Assembly (NCBI GenBank): GCA_947000775.1
Contig: CAMQGK010000052.1
Span: 33,880,001 to 33,944,000 of the forward strand
DNA length: 64,000 nt
Source: Pterois miles
Lineage: Eukaryota; Chordata; Actinopteri; Perciformes; Scorpaenidae
Direction of reading: 5' to 3'
The position numbers were made by a program, and so were the translations under genes. The notes below the pieces were generated by a model that worked only from the letters and a program-made list of their open reading frames with translations, ran no database searches and was not told the DNA's origin. Positions within the stretch are counted from its first letter, which is position 1. Each line of letters begins with the position of its first letter. This document shows positions 34,549-47,599 of the stretch, one piece after another.

Positions 34549-36565
34549 AGTTTTATCCTCCAAACGGCAAAGAGTTCCTCTGTGTAGGCCACTTTCCCTC
34601 CTGCAGGTTTTATTCTATTCAGAGATTTCTCATTAAAAGAATAAAATGGAATTAAGATTCAATTCCATCAATTTCCTGGTTTTCAGCCGAGCCCTTTGTC
34701 ACAGAATTTTCCTCCCTGAATGGCCAAACGTACACTGCTGAGTGCTGCAAGTTTACACAAAGAAAATGTACTCGTCTATTTCATGCTTGATGACATTGTG
34801 AGGAGAATATCAATTCTGTGACAACGGCCTTTGCACAGGCACACAGGTACACACGTTTCCTTTGTTATCTTTCTTTTGAGCTACTAAACAGGTAAGGGCA
34901 GATACAGTAATTTATTTCAACAAATTGTTTTACACTGCAGAAATGAGTTTCAGCAGCTCTACAGTAGCTCGACACAATGCAGAAATAATTACCTCACATG
35001 TGAGAGGATGCAATTAGTGGAATCGAAGAGATTGAAATCAGCTTAAACTCTTAATCTCTACGAGTGGAACAATATAAATACAAATGGCAGGAGTAATTGT
35101 GTTGAATCCATTAATTATTAATCAAGCTATTTCTCCACAGAAATGCAGTGCGACTGCTGCACAGATTGCCACTTTAACATGCACACATACATAAACAGTC
35201 ATGCATGAACACATGAACACCCACATACTGCCTTTACGTGGAGACACTACAGGTGAATGGAGTACACAATGTAATAGCTATGCTCATGAAACATCTCCAG
35301 TTGGTTATTTTCATTAAGACAATTTGTTTCTGAAATGTTATGTTTATTAAATACATAAAATGAGGCATGCTAACTATTGGTGATACCATTACTTACTAGT
35401 ATGTTAATACAGTGCTGCCACCCCATATAAAGGGCAGATAAGGTGTTTTGGCACCAGAAAGCTTTAAAACAGGATGTTGAAGAACCACCTTAAAACTAAA
35501 TTAAACTGAAGGAAAAGAACACCAAAACAAAGTAAATCTGCCGCCTCACACCAGGCTGCCAACTCCTCTCTCTCTCTTAGTCTAATGAATGGCATTTTAC
35601 CTTTTCAGCCTCACCTAACTGGAATGTACCACCTGCCCAGGTAAGTATGGGAGGAGCTAAACTGAGCACATTAGATATAACGAATGCCATTCACTGCAGA
35701 GCTGTCTTGCCTGTCTGCCTGTAGCTTCACGGTGGCCTCCCCGTTAGGACGATATAATGGGGCAAACCTGTTTGTACTTTCCTTGAATAAGCTGCAGAGC
35801 TTTATCCCGACATCCCAGGCAGAACAATAACAAACAGTCCTATGAACCCATAAAACACACTAAATAAGCTTGTGTCATTAATACACCTTAACTGATGAGT
35901 AAATAAACTGAAACATGCCTTTTCACTGTTCTGTTGCTCTAAAAAAAAGCTATTGTCAACTCAGTCAGGGACACAGCACTGCAAAGTATCTACTATGTCC
36001 CATAAACGCTGCACCGGTTGCATATTCACATATATATTGCATATTTAAATCTAACAATGCCTGCCTGTATCGTCTGGGTCAAATATATGATTAAAATTAG
36101 AAATATAATAAATAAAGAAAACTGGTAAGCCAAGAGACGCTTTATTTTTTTTAATTTCTGGTGATTAAACTAATCTTATTTTCCAATCTAATCTGCACTG
36201 GTTATATCGTTTTAGCATTCTAATTCATTATAAGATCAACATTAAACTCAAATCTAAGTTGTGAGTTGGCTGCAGGTCGGAAATCACTAATTAAATCAGA
36301 AGTAAGACAATGTTGAGGGAGAGGGAATAGTGCTCATGTGGTGGACATCACAGACTGTAAGGGCATTTAAGGGTTGTTTTTCTCTTTAAAGCAGCCCTCA
36401 TACTATTGTCAGTAAACCTCCAAGTATAATTACAACAATTGATCTTCCCATGGCTAACAGAGGCACTGCTCTTTGACAGAAAAGCAATGCACTGGCCAAG
36501 AATAGCAGAGGACGTGTTTACTGCTAATAAATAAGGTTTCCCTCCAAACACTGAAGGTGTGAAAA
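34549..36565. other. No gene; repeat-poor sequence
   Basis: Unique-looking sequence. A stretch at about 34960-35160 is rich in ATTA/TAAT words and free of visible repeats, which would suit a noncoding regulatory element but proves nothing. Confidence 0.2.
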
Positions 36566-36569
36566 CCCT

Positions 36570-37015
36570 GCAGCGTGGGACACACGCCCTGCTATATTTC
36601 GGACATTATCGCATTCATGGTCTGGTGCTCCAGTGAAGGCCGAGCCACCGCGCTGGCACAAAATCATTCCACTCTGGGCTCCTTTCCACCCTCTTAATAT
36701 TCAAGAAACAGCGTAAACACTCCAGCAGGGCATTCCGGCAGGCGCTCTGCAATGAGTCACACAACCTATTTTGTCTCCATCACCCGACCACTCATTAACT
36801 GACAACGTCTCACAAGTGGCAGGAAATGCATCTCAAATCAAGCAATTAATTCAGATGAAAACACAAAGCAGCTGAGAGAGACACTGAGACATTAGAGGAC
36901 GGGGACACAGTTTTACCTGAAATGACTGATCCTTAATTAACTTTGATGTCTCCTTTTAATAGTCGACTCATGAGGGCAGCTGCTGCTAATTGTATCCCTG
37001 TTTGTTTCCAGTGTA
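36570..37015. promoter_or_regulatory. Candidate conserved noncoding element
   Basis: Repeat-free sequence of higher complexity than its surroundings, with several transcription-factor-like words: TGAGTCA (36754), TTAATTAA (about 36933) and AATTAATTC (36845). No open frame is supported. Offered only as the best-looking stretch for comparison with other fish genomes. Confidence 0.15.
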
Positions 37016-37164
37016 GCCTAATGTGTTTTTACATTTCCAAAACAGGAATATAACAAGTTCAAGACCCTTGAAGTTCCCTTGAAATGCATGAAAACTGCAG
37101 GTGGAACCTGTGCTAGTTATGCTGGTAAAATGCTTTTCAAATGTGAGTGAAACAGATTTCATAT

Positions 37165-37560
37165 CAACCCAGTCTCATGGGAAGGTGGCTTTACATGGGC
37201 TTAACGTTGTGGAATGACTTTTCACGCCACATCATTACTGTGAAATGGTCTGTAAACTAAGTATAGTCTGTACATAAACAACATAATGTAATAATGGAAA
37301 TCATTTCACAGACTTCACTAACGTAACTTCAAAATAACTCAACAACACTTTGAACACCGGTCTCATGGTTTAAAGTCCTGTGTTTGTTGGACCCATACGC
37401 CTCTCTTCCCACCTACTATAAAATGTCTCTCTCTCCCTTTTTATTATATGTCACTAGCTCTGAGCATATTTACATGGATGCCTTTACGTTGCACGCTGTA
37501 CACACTACACGGTGTATAAATGAGACATCTAATGCAAGAACAGAGTTCCTGCCTTTCACA
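37165..37560 (-). repeat. CTGGTCTCA-family copy, minus orientation
   Basis: Starts 'acccagtctcatgggaaggt' and shares 'cttcactaacgtaacttc', 'caacaacactttgaacaccg', 'tctcatggtttaaagtcctg' and 'gcatatttacatggatgc' with 15450-15935. The right end is less clear than in the 30122 copy. Confidence 0.6.
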
Positions 37561-39427
37561 TTATTGTGTCATTCACAGACCTGTTCAGTCAACCAGGCTG
37601 CACAATCAGTTATGACATTTTACTTGTTAAATTAATGACAAAGACACATATATTCAGTGATGCCAGCCAAAATCATTGCAGACAGCTTTCAAACAACAAC
37701 GAACACATGCAGACTAGATTGTAAAACTGTTCAAATATAATTAATCCAAATAAAGGCTTTTCAACTGGGTTAAACTGGAACATAAGAGGTTGCTTGTAAA
37801 CGTATTCCTATGGGTGAAGCAGGTGTGGAGATAACAGCAGAGTAATAACTGTGTGGTGGCACATGAAGTGCTGAGGCAAACTGCAGCCATCTCCAAGAGC
37901 AGCTAACTGTCCCATCGCAGCTGGAGTCCAGTCTGACAGATAAGCACTGCTGTCATCCCATGTCTCCATGTTTTCACCGCTAGTGTGAAAAAGGAAAGAA
38001 AAGTGGGACGTTAGGAGTGTATTTAAAAAGTGAGCATGTGTCAGGAAGTTGTCTGGATTGGAACAGCTGAAACAGAAACGAACAAGTCATATTTTCTCAC
38101 TTTATGAGCTACCTTCCAGATTCTCTTGAACATGGAGGTGGTGTCGTAATAAGTAATAGCTTGCTCTGTTATAATAATGGATAATGGTGTCTTTGAAATA
38201 TTTGGATGTTTTTGCTTGAATACAAGTTGACGTTATGTAATTTAGTTGAAATCACATGCTCAAATCGTCATTTTTTAAAAATAAATAATTTCAAGCTTTT
38301 GGACCATATGCTACTCACGGGTGACTGTTGTGGTTATTAAGCTTGCTTTTTACCCAACAAACAACTATTATGTTTTCGATATATACCACATAATACATAA
38401 AATACACATATTGTACCACATAATGTATGACAGTACTACAGGAAAAAGCCCTTAGGCTTCTTACATTCAGTGACATGATGAGAAGCTTTAAATTTATGTC
38501 TGTGGGAGATCTTAATCATCTGAAAATGAAAAGGATCTTTATAACCCACATCGCTGTAATTAAAAGCGTGACTCCTCAGCCTGTATCCAGGGGCTGTCGG
38601 CTGCACCTGTCCCTCATTCGGCTCCCAGAGCTGATCTGGGCTAACAGATCCATGACAGGCCTACAGAGCAGCTTCTGCATGAGCTCAGTCTGTGCTTCAG
38701 CCAGGAGGGAGTCAGGACCCATTATTTTTTAAATACTGTTCAGCTGAATCTGCTACTGAGACGAGTCTTCACAGGTTTGAGTAATTGTTTCCCCTCTTTG
38801 GGAATTACTACTGACTTCCATGAAGCGAACAAAGTGCTGTAATGATATTTGGCTGGTCTGTTAGTGGCATCAGTTAGATTTCTCCTCTAAATAACAGGTG
38901 AAATTATAGTCACTGTATGTTTCCTGAGTTATTAATGCTCCCATTTAATATGAGGCCTTCTAACCTATTGCCTCGACCAGCGAGTAGCCAGTATGATGCC
39001 AGGGCTTACAGCATTAAGGATAAAGAGGTCTCTCATGAAAGAAATCAAGACAAAAGTCCTCAATGTCAGTAACAAAAGGCAAGGCAAAGACAGGCAAGGG
39101 TTATAGGAGCTGAAATCCTCTTTACATCCCCACAGCAAACAATAAATTAAATGCTCTGACAAAGAAATAAAATAAAATAATAATAATAATCCAATCTGGT
39201 ATCTGTGGCTGTCGTGGGACTGTAATAAACCCATCCAATCATTTCATTTGGACTGAATGTGATTAGATGGGCTACCTCTCTGTCTGCCTACCTGTGAGCA
39301 CTCGATGCATGTCAGTCTTCCACAAGCTGCTAGTTTGACAGCTGTGATTACTAACAATAGCCTTGTTTGCTGACTACATTCATAATGGGGGAGTGGCTGT
39401 GAGGGAGGCCTGAAGAGACTTGATTTC
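37561..39427. other. No recognisable feature
   Basis: Unique-looking sequence. The open frame at 38427-38732 begins with a LINE-like string (LQEKALRLLTFSD) but does not continue as one. Confidence 0.25.
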
Positions 39428-40200
39428 TTGCTAGATTTAGGGACTTTTGGAGCTAGTGCTAGCTACTCTCATTGTAAAAGAGTTCTCAACACTGGACTGG
39501 CTTTTTCGGTTGAATCAATTTTAAAATCAAGTGTAATTGCTAGTTTGTTAGATTACCAACTGTGGCTTAAAGACATATCTGTCAGCCTGAGCGGTGGAGG
39601 AGGAGGAGGCAGACAATGTCGCAGTAACTGGGGGTTGAATCTGTTGCCAGCTTTATCCAGCACATCTATTTTATTAGTTCGTAATCATTAACAATGACAC
39701 TGAGGCTGTGATATTTTGTCTTCATGGCTGCCGTGTGTCAATGTGCACCATCTTAGGCCTGACTGATGGGTGTCACGAAGTGGTCAATCAGCGCTTCAAC
39801 TTCAGTTCTGCTTGGGTGGAGGCCATCTGCCCTGAAAGGATGCCCATGTCCCCAGAACAGATTGAAGTTATCAGTATAGTTAATCCCTTTCAGGATTTGC
39901 TAAGCCATGTATTCAGTGAGTCTGCTGGACCTGTTGATCTCTCTATAGACCATCGGCATTGGTCCACTAACAGAAAACCGGGCTTCCAGATTGTCCAGAC
40001 AGTTAAACAGTTCAACGAAGCTCGCGTAAACACTTTTGATTATTCTCTGCAAACAGCATTGGCCCCCACATGTAGGATACAGATCATTTTGGGCTTTTAG
40101 TCATCAGTTATGTTAAAAACCCATGATCTCAGAAGCAGTGTGTTTTAATTTTCTTACCACTAATGTTTCTGACGGGGACGTCTACCACACCTAGAGTTAC
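39428..40200 (-). mobile_element. Degraded retroelement segment around an esterase-like ORF
   Basis: The SGNH-like pseudogene (next entry) lies inside this higher-GC interval on the minus strand. The sequence after its stop (39428-39750) has the look of inter-ORF or trailing sequence from the same element but no further coding match. Esterase domains of this kind occur in ORF1 of some CR1/L2-type fish LINEs, which is the basis for calling it a mobile element. Ends are not defined. Confidence 0.45.
39752..40070 (-). pseudogene. SGNH/GDSL esterase-like domain remnant of retroelement type
   Basis: On the minus strand the pieces read SVSGPMPMVYREINRSSRL (about 39975-39918), with LNTWLSKS in a neighbouring frame, then ILKGINYTDNFNLFW, and RADGLHPSRTEVEALIDHFV ending at a stop near 39754. 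SGP-P, the FSRL/LNTWL-like helix, the DNFNLFW strand and especially DGLHPS correspond to the second half of SGNH hydrolase-like domains common in fish retroelement ORFs. The Asp and His of DGLHP (about 39813-39827) would be catalytic. The first half with the nucleophile Ser is not identified. At least one frameshift and a stop make it non-functional. The plus-strand 130-codon frame here is a shadow. Confidence 0.65.
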
Positions 40201-41714
40201 AGATTGACTCATTATGATTAATTAATGGTCCCAAATTGTTTTTTAGTTGTTATGTGTGGGGTGAATGTGGTCTGTGTTTATGCCCACCTTTGGCTGTCTG
40301 CCAGATGTCCATGGTCGATGCTGGCTGAGCTCAATTCATAAATTGTACTCTCTGTGGGAGTACAGTCTTACACAGAGGGCAACACTGTACTCCCTGATTT
40401 GCTAAATGTGTTAGAAAACAATGGGCTAAAATATATCAAGGATCTTGGGCTACCACCAAGAAAAAGACCCAAAAGTGTGACTGTCAGGCAGAAATACTAA
40501 AAACTTTGCAAATCTTAACTTGGGTAAAAAATGCAGATACAGGGAACTGTCAGGGAAAGATAGTCCATGGTATTAAAAATCAATAAGCTGAGACATAGTC
40601 TGAAAACACTGAAATGAAGTTATTAACATTCAGAATCAAGTGGGAATAATATCACTGAGATTCTTACAGGAAATAACTGGAAAAATGAAAACAAAACTTT
40701 GGCACTTAGGCTATGACCATGATGTAAGAAAATATGCTTTAAGCTGCACAGAGTTGCAGCGTTTTGTGTTAATTTCCAACAGGTCTGGTATTACAAGTCT
40801 TTTGGTTCACTTGATATATATAAAAAAGAATATTGCTTAATATTTTAGATAACCTTTTTGTTTTTTTGAAAACTTTTTTTTAACAGCATCACTTACAAAA
40901 GGCTCATTTACAAACAAGAAAACAGTGTCAATATCAATGTCAGACCCATATTAAAAAGACAAGTGTAAATGCTCTGATTCTTCAAAGCAGGTCTGTCTTT
41001 CTGTCTGTCTCTGTCTGTCAGTCTTCTTCTCCTCCAGAGTCTTGTTATCTCAGTCTTTGGTCAGTGGAGGCTGTCAAAGGCCCAGTGTGAGACAGAATAG
41101 ATTGCCCATTAACCCTGACTTCAAAACAAACTAACAAGCAACACAATCGAGACTCAGTGAAATATGAAAGCCTGTCATGCTCACTGTGTTAAAAAAGAAG
41201 AAAAAAAAACAGCAGCAGTGAAGTGACTCATCTTTAATGAGCCTGAGGGGCCTCAAAACAGCATGTCAGCGCATGAATAAGGAGCTAATGATTTTAATAC
41301 CCATGCTGACAATGCAAGAAACAATTAAAGTGTTAACAAATAGTCAATGTGATTATAATGATCACGAGAACAAAAACAGCCTTGGGGGGCCCATATCCAA
41401 CCACAATGTTTTAAGTGTTTGATACTCTTCATTAACTCCTGTTGTTTGAAAAACAAATGTCTCGTATGCAAACTGAAGTCATGTACGACTCAAATGTTCA
41501 CAGAAACATCCACACCTTAATTAAAGGCAGCCACATTTGATCATTATTATTATGTACTGAGACTTTATTCTTGTTATGTGAAAGCATTGCAGGAAAGAGC
41601 ATGCTTGGCCACCAGATAATGAGGATTCAGATGAAGACTAAAGGAAGAATAAAATGTGTGTTTTTGAGGCACCGTGTGTTCAGGCGAGTCTCATTTAAAA
41701 CTCACTGCAGCTCA

Positions 41715-41717
<3 letters not shown>
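40201..41717. other. No recognisable feature
   Basis: Unique-looking sequence with a CTGTCTGT cluster near 40997-41020. No gene recognised. Confidence 0.3.

Positions 41718-41745
<28 letters not shown>
41718..41745. repeat. (GT)n microsatellite
   Basis: About 14 GT units. Confidence 0.9.
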
Positions 41746-44234
41746 CTGTGGGGGGATGTGGGTGTGTGGCTTCTTGACAAATGTGAATATAAGTGATGGT
41801 ATAAATGCGGGTAAAGTTAGAAAAGGCGACAACAGGAAGCAGACAGGGTGAAATTGGCGTCAGGCACAAAGCTGGTCGGCCTCTTGAAGGGCCATTAAAG
41901 TGACATGGAAGAAATTGCAGGGGCTCACTGGAATGAATCGCTGATTTCAGGCTTTAAATGCTGCAGGTTGGGTATATATATTTTTTATTTTTTGCTATTT
42001 CTGTCTTGAGTTACAGAATTGATATTGTTATGTATGTGAAGAGCAACCTGCATGACTATCTGGGGCTTGAAAATGTGTCTGAAAACATGATGGCTATCAC
42101 ATTGGACAGACCACTTGCACAAGCAAATCTCTTCTTAAGTGGCACATAAGGAAAGGTGTTGGATTCACTAATTTTCTTTAACTTTGAATTGAATCTTTTA
42201 GGCATGTACACCGTTGGTCTTTCTACAGAAATGAAGAAGAAGAAGCAGCTCTGGTCGAAGTCAGGAATAGCTCACAGGTGCTCCAGTGCTTCTTGTGGTT
42301 GCTGGGAAAAGTGTTAGTCATCATATAAAGGTTGTTGGGTACTTAAACTGGAAGTGATGGACTTGCTGTCCATGAGCATTTCTAAAGAGCACAGGAAGGT
42401 GGAAACTTTGAGCTCTGATGGGGCTGGAGATAATACCCAGGATCCATCCATCACATGCCATCATCTCAGTACCTGTAATCTAAGAGAGACCACTGCTCAT
42501 GTGACACAGCTGTGGCTTCTGCAACATGGCATGATCCTTCCAGTCCCCCTCCACAAAGTCCATCTGTCTTTTACATGTTTTTCTCTCCAGCACCTAATAT
42601 TTATTGCCAATATATACATGCCATACATTAATATGGATTAAATTATTGGAAATGTGATTGTGTACCTGCTTGGCATCAACTGGCAGATGTTGTCTACATG
42701 TTTGTCTACAGTAGACAATGAAGAAAGTGGAACATCTGGGAGCCAAAGAGCCTGATATGTATTTTTTTTCAGCGTTGGTGGAAAGTGAACCAATAAAGTA
42801 CTTAAAATAACTCAAGCATAGATACTTATAATATTGAAAGACACACATACACAAGCACACACACACTCCACTAACTACACAGCATCGCAGTGATTCTCTG
42901 CTTAAATCAGCTCATTTGAATGCAAACCCAGAGTTTTCTTTCCAATTACACACTTGCACTAGAGCAAAGTAAATCTGGGAAGGGTTTTAGAAATTACAGT
43001 TATTAGATTATGAAGAGCAAAGTTCAGCTGAAAGGCTTAAGTCTCCACAGCTCACATGAGAAAAGAAGTGCTCCACACAACACTCACCATGCACTTCAAC
43101 CAGAACCCTGCTGTATAATCCCTGTATATAGCACATGCAGGAAGGGTTGGAATTACTTATGGCTTTTATTATTTTTATTTTTATTATTTCTGTATGTGCT
43201 CTACCATCAATGCCACCAAGGCAAGATCAAGATGCAAATACATCTTGATCTTAAATGCACCACAGTCACAAGGAGCCACTGGGAAATACATCTTTTTTTT
43301 TCATAATGTCTTTTATGGAGTGATATTTAAAATATGTTTATGTAATCTATGTAGCAATATTTTATGTATAAACACAACCATACTCCATCCCACTTACTTT
43401 TACAAGTCTTTTGTTGTTGTTGTTGCAGTTGCAAGAAGGGCATGTTAATGAACTAATTTCATGCCACAATAAACATTATTGGAGTTTTTATAATATCTCT
43501 CTCTCTTTGACTGTGCCCACAAAAATATTAACATACTAGTTTTACAGTTTTCTTCCATTGTGATTGTGATTGTGATGCATTTCTTTTTAATCTTAATGCA
43601 CATCATATACAGCATATCACATATTGCATATCATGCAGTGTTTTAGTATCTATACCTTAAAATTTGGACATTATGGACATCAGCCTGATCTACGTTTTCA
43701 GAGATTTGATGTGAATATGGCTTAAATACAGTATAATAATACAGTATATATGTGCTCTTGTTTTGGGTGGTAAGAAAAGTAACATGGCATTGAGTTTAAT
43801 TGCTTGTCTGTGAGCTGTTAATAGAGCATAGCTGTTTGTGTGTGTGTGTGAGGTTTCTGGCCCTTTACAGTTAGTTTCAGCATCATTGTATGCATTACCT
43901 CTTTGCATTTTATTTTTGTTAACCTGTTGGCTGTTTTTGTTCTGTCGGGGAGCCAACCTTTACATGTTCTAAATACCTTTTCTTCGTTACCACCGTACTG
44001 TATGATATTCAGTTGGATTTTGTGCATGCTATGGCTGCAGTTTTACAAGATATTCTGCTTGTTTTTGTACTGAACATTGCTTTCTTCGTTAAGAACTGAC
44101 TGGGAGTTTAAGGTGAGGGGTCCCCAGGGCCCTAATGTGTCCCACAGCTACTGCTGCATAAATGTGATTCTGATATTCTGAAAAGTAGGCTGTTGAGGCA
44201 AAAATTATAGTTTATCTACAGGCTACCAGTGTAA
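41746..44234. other. No recognisable feature; short (GT)n at about 43837
   Basis: Unique-looking sequence with a GTT tract near 43410-43430 and a short GT run. No gene recognised. Confidence 0.3.
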
Positions 44235-44237
44235 AAC

Positions 44238-44385
44238 AACATGGGGCGGTGGTGGCTAATCCATTTATCACAGGGTTGGTGGTTAAACCTGTCCACATTT
44301 TTCAAGTATTCTTGAGCAAGACATTGCAAGCACTTTGCTATAAACATGCTATATAAATGTATTCATTATTTTTTTTTTTAATTCA
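44238..44385 (+). repeat. Diverged tRNA-derived SINE fragment
   Basis: 'ggggcggtggtggctaatcc' then 'gttggtggttaaacctg' resembles a tRNA-like A-box/B-box head. 'cttgagcaagacattgcaag' and 'cactttgctataaacatgct' with atataaatg resemble the body and 3' end of a common fish SINE, with an internal deletion. A T run follows (about 44369-44378). Confidence 0.5.
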
Positions 44386-45650
44386 TAACAGTACTTCATG
44401 GAAACAGAAGGCTGCAGCTTAACATTACCCTGTGGAACGTGAGGATGTGGAGGCTGCAGTCATGGATGAGTTCAAACCTTATTCTTTGCGATGTTGTATT
44501 CTTCTTCTTCCCATCCATTATTTCAATGTTTAGATATTATTTGCATAAGTTATGAATTGGTGTTGCCAGTCAGACACTTGACATTCAACAAACAAACACA
44601 TATGGTGAAACTGATCATCTCAATCATACAGGTAGATATAATTGTGTTATACTGTGGGTTTAACAGTGGGCAAAAGTTTTGTATTGGTATGAGCAAAACC
44701 TATAAACCTAAACTTACAAAAGCAATGTCATGTCAGCCAGCCTATACTTCATCCTGTCATCCACACACATAAATATCTACCACTCCCTTTGCCCACCTAC
44801 CATCCATCCCTCAGTGTAATCTCTGTCTGCCCAACCACACATCCGTCCATCATTCACCTCTTTATCTGTTCAAGCCACAGCTGGAGGCTGCCCAGGGAGA
44901 GCTTTTTTCAGTTTGACAGTCCAAAAGACAAAGTGCACTTGAGGATGACAGCAAGCCGGTCAGATAGGAGCAGGTAAGTGGCACCTTCTGTTCATCACCG
45001 CCAGCAGAGAGCGAGCACTGAGCAACCCCACACTTTGCCTGATCCCCTGTTAGGATCTCTCCATGGTGGCAATCAGAGACAGTGATTTCAGCCACTAGAC
45101 GCCCTGCTGCTCTGATTCTAGCTCACATCAGGCACAGTCTCATTATATGATCTGAGAATGAACATGTCGTTGATATATATATATATATGGCATAGCTGAA
45201 AAGTTTGATATGAGTTGTTTGACTTGCACATTTTGAGGTATTATAACTGAAACTTTCTCATGGCAAGCAGCAGCCAGACGCTGTAAATCTTGTTCTCACC
45301 ATGAAGTTGCCAGTAAAATCACTACACCTGTCGGTATTCAGGTATAAACATACAACATGTTAATGAGTGAACTTCAGAGGTGTTTGTGGGCATTTTGAGC
45401 TTTGGAGACATATCTTATGCAAAGGTTATCACTTCCTTGCTCCAGCTCCATAGTTTTACCATACCAGTACCATTTTTCCCTCCGAACTCTAAGGGAATGA
45501 AATGAATGAGGATTTTCCCCAATTTTAAGCTTTTCCTTCAGTATATAATTAAGACTATGAAATGAACAATCAATAGCTGACATGGCATTTTGATCTTGAA
45601 ATATGATGATGAACAACAACAAGGAAGTATATAGTTATAGTTATAGTAGT
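44386..45650. other. No gene; short (TA)n at about 45174-45188
   Basis: Unique-looking sequence. No gene recognised. Confidence 0.3.
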
Positions 45651-45654
45651 AGTT

Positions 45655-46077
45655 ATATGGAGGCAACACATGGACCCAAACGCAGCACACGGACACTCAA
45701 AAAAGTTAAAGGAATTTATTGCAAACTAAATGTCTTTGAGGGGAATGGGTTGTTGATCAGCGGACTGGGCACAGGGTTTGTATCTTGGGGAGGAAATGGG
45801 CAGGCAGGGCATGAGGAATGGGCTCCATAAATCCTCCAGAATAAAGTGCAGGACAAAGTGTGGACCAGGGAATGGCAACAGAGAGTGAGCAGGCAGATAG
45901 GGAGCAGGTGTCTGGGGGGAAACCAGTGTAGCTACACTGCAGCTGTCAATCTACAATAATAACTTATAATATAATAATCAATCTACAATTGATAGACTGA
46001 TCGGGTGCACCAGTAGCAAACGCCCTGGAGGAAGAGAGAAGAAGCCACGGCCACCTGCAGACAGACAGACAGGGAAG

Positions 46078-46081
<4 letters not shown>
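45655..46081. repeat. Probable dispersed repeat leading into TA array
   Basis: 'ggaggcaacacatggaccca', 'aaacgcagcacacggacact', 'ggaatttattgcaaac', 'gaaaccagtgtagctacact' and 'cggccacctgcagacagaca' appear in an order I recall from a common percomorph repeat that ends at a TA microsatellite. Class uncertain. The CAGACAGACAG run precedes the TA array. Confidence 0.45.

Positions 46082-46159
<78 letters not shown>
46082..46159. repeat. (TA)n microsatellite, about 39 units
   Basis: Perfect alternating TA. Probably seeded by the end of the preceding dispersed repeat. Confidence 0.95.
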
Positions 46160-46162
<3 letters not shown>

Positions 46163-46261
46163 GTAAGTGATGGGTGTTGTGGTGAAACAAAATATAGAAG
46201 AAAGAAGATGAAGTATGAGAGAAATTACCAGTGCACTGTGCCAAGTAAGGTTGTATTTGCT

Positions 46262-46591
46262 TAGAAGAAGAAGAAGATCTACCTTTATTAGTCCCACAGT
46301 GGGGAAATTCAATTTACACTCTGTTTAACTTATACATGGTACATGCACACAAACACACACACACATGCAGTAATGGAGAGGTGTCAGAGTGAGGGGGCTG
46401 CTCCAGACAAGCGCCCCGAGCAGTTGGGGGTTTGGTGCCTTGCTCAGGGGCACCTCGGCAGTGCCCAAGAGGTAAACTGGCACCTCTCCAGCTACCAGTT
46501 CACACTCAGTTTTTGGTCCATGTCGGGACTTGAACCGGTGACCCTCCGGTTCCCAAGCCAGCTCCCTACAGACTGAGCTACTGCCGCCCCC
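46262..46591 (-). mobile_element. tRNA-derived SINE, full-length-like, minus orientation
   Basis: On the minus strand the head reads like a tRNA: A box in TAGCTCAGTCTGTAGG (46580-46565) and a perfect B box, GGTTCAAGTCCC (46536-46525), the internal RNA polymerase III promoter. A conserved body follows ('gccagtttacctcttggg', 'ggtgcccctgagcaaggca'), then the shared tail (AATTTCCCCACTGTGGGAC, AATAAAGG) and a CTT repeat (GAA at 46264-46275 on the plus strand). It pairs with the plus-oriented copy at 59858-60183. No clear target duplication; the head flank is AATT-repeat rich. Confidence 0.85.
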
Positions 46592-47599
46592 AATGTGTAA
46601 TTAATTAATTAATTAATGTGAAGCACCAAACATTGATGCATCACTCATAAATAAAATAAAATTCTATCTTTGACCTTTTGGCAGAATTTGACAGAATTCA
46701 TTTGTTCATGCGTCACCCACGTAACATATACACATTCAATATTTCCTCATTTTATGTAGTAACAATACTTTAAGGTCATTTTGTCAACTTTGTCAAAGTC
46801 CAGTTGGTAAGATGCTTTAACACATCCAGTAGTGTCGTCAGTGGGAGCTGAAACAATGAGAAAGCAAAGCCAATATGAACCAAACACAAGAGATAAAATA
46901 CAGAGTGATTATAACAGCTGAACAATTTTTAAATCTATTTATGTCCAGTTGATAAATAGTTTAGCCTGTTTGCACAAATGAATGCCACAATAATGCACAA
47001 GACATTTAACGTGTAATAACAATGCTTTTCTTGCATTTGCCGTAGGATTTGCAGACCATGTCTCTTGTTCTGACTGCAATCTCAAAGCTCCACGTAAATA
47101 TGCACAATTAGAGCTAATGATGAGAATAAAAAGAAGAGAAAGACCACTTATGTTGGGTGGGAGGGGAGGGGGAAGGATCTAACAAACACAGGACTTTCAA
47201 CAAGGAGGCCGATATTCAAGACTGCTGTTTGGTTTTGTTATGCCATTTTTTTTGTGAAAAAAAATCCCTCTCTTCTGTCATTCACCTCACCTCCCAAATT
47301 CCTACAGTAACACCTTTATCAATCTCTCTCTCATAATGCTGAGCACACCCGGCCCATTCAGCCTTTCTCTCATTCTCTAATTTATTTCCTCTCAATTGTC
47401 ACCTTAATACCTTCATCAGCCTCCAAACAGCCTCAATGGCTTCAGCAGATGGTGCGGCTGTCTGAGGATTGTCAATCTCAATCTCAGGTGATTTGCAAAG
47501 ATGAACTGGTTTACTGACCTGGCTTCACATTGCTATAACTTTGTTGTAACAAAGAATCATCTGGTCTTCGCCACCTTTCTCATTCCTAGGGTGTCAAAT
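46592..47599. other. No gene; TTAA-type short repeat at about 46598-46616
   Basis: Unique-looking sequence. No gene recognised. Confidence 0.3.

Noticed and set aside
38427..38732. LINE RT fragment (LQEKALRLLTFSD)
   Set aside because: About 13 residues resemble the linker after LINE reverse transcriptases, but neither side continues the match.
39708..40100. 130-codon plus-strand open frame as a gene
   Set aside because: It is the shadow of the minus-strand esterase-like remnant, which has the recognisable motifs.
45978..46312. 88- and 109-codon minus-strand frames with YIYIY
   Set aside because: Translation of the (TA)n array and part of the SINE tail.
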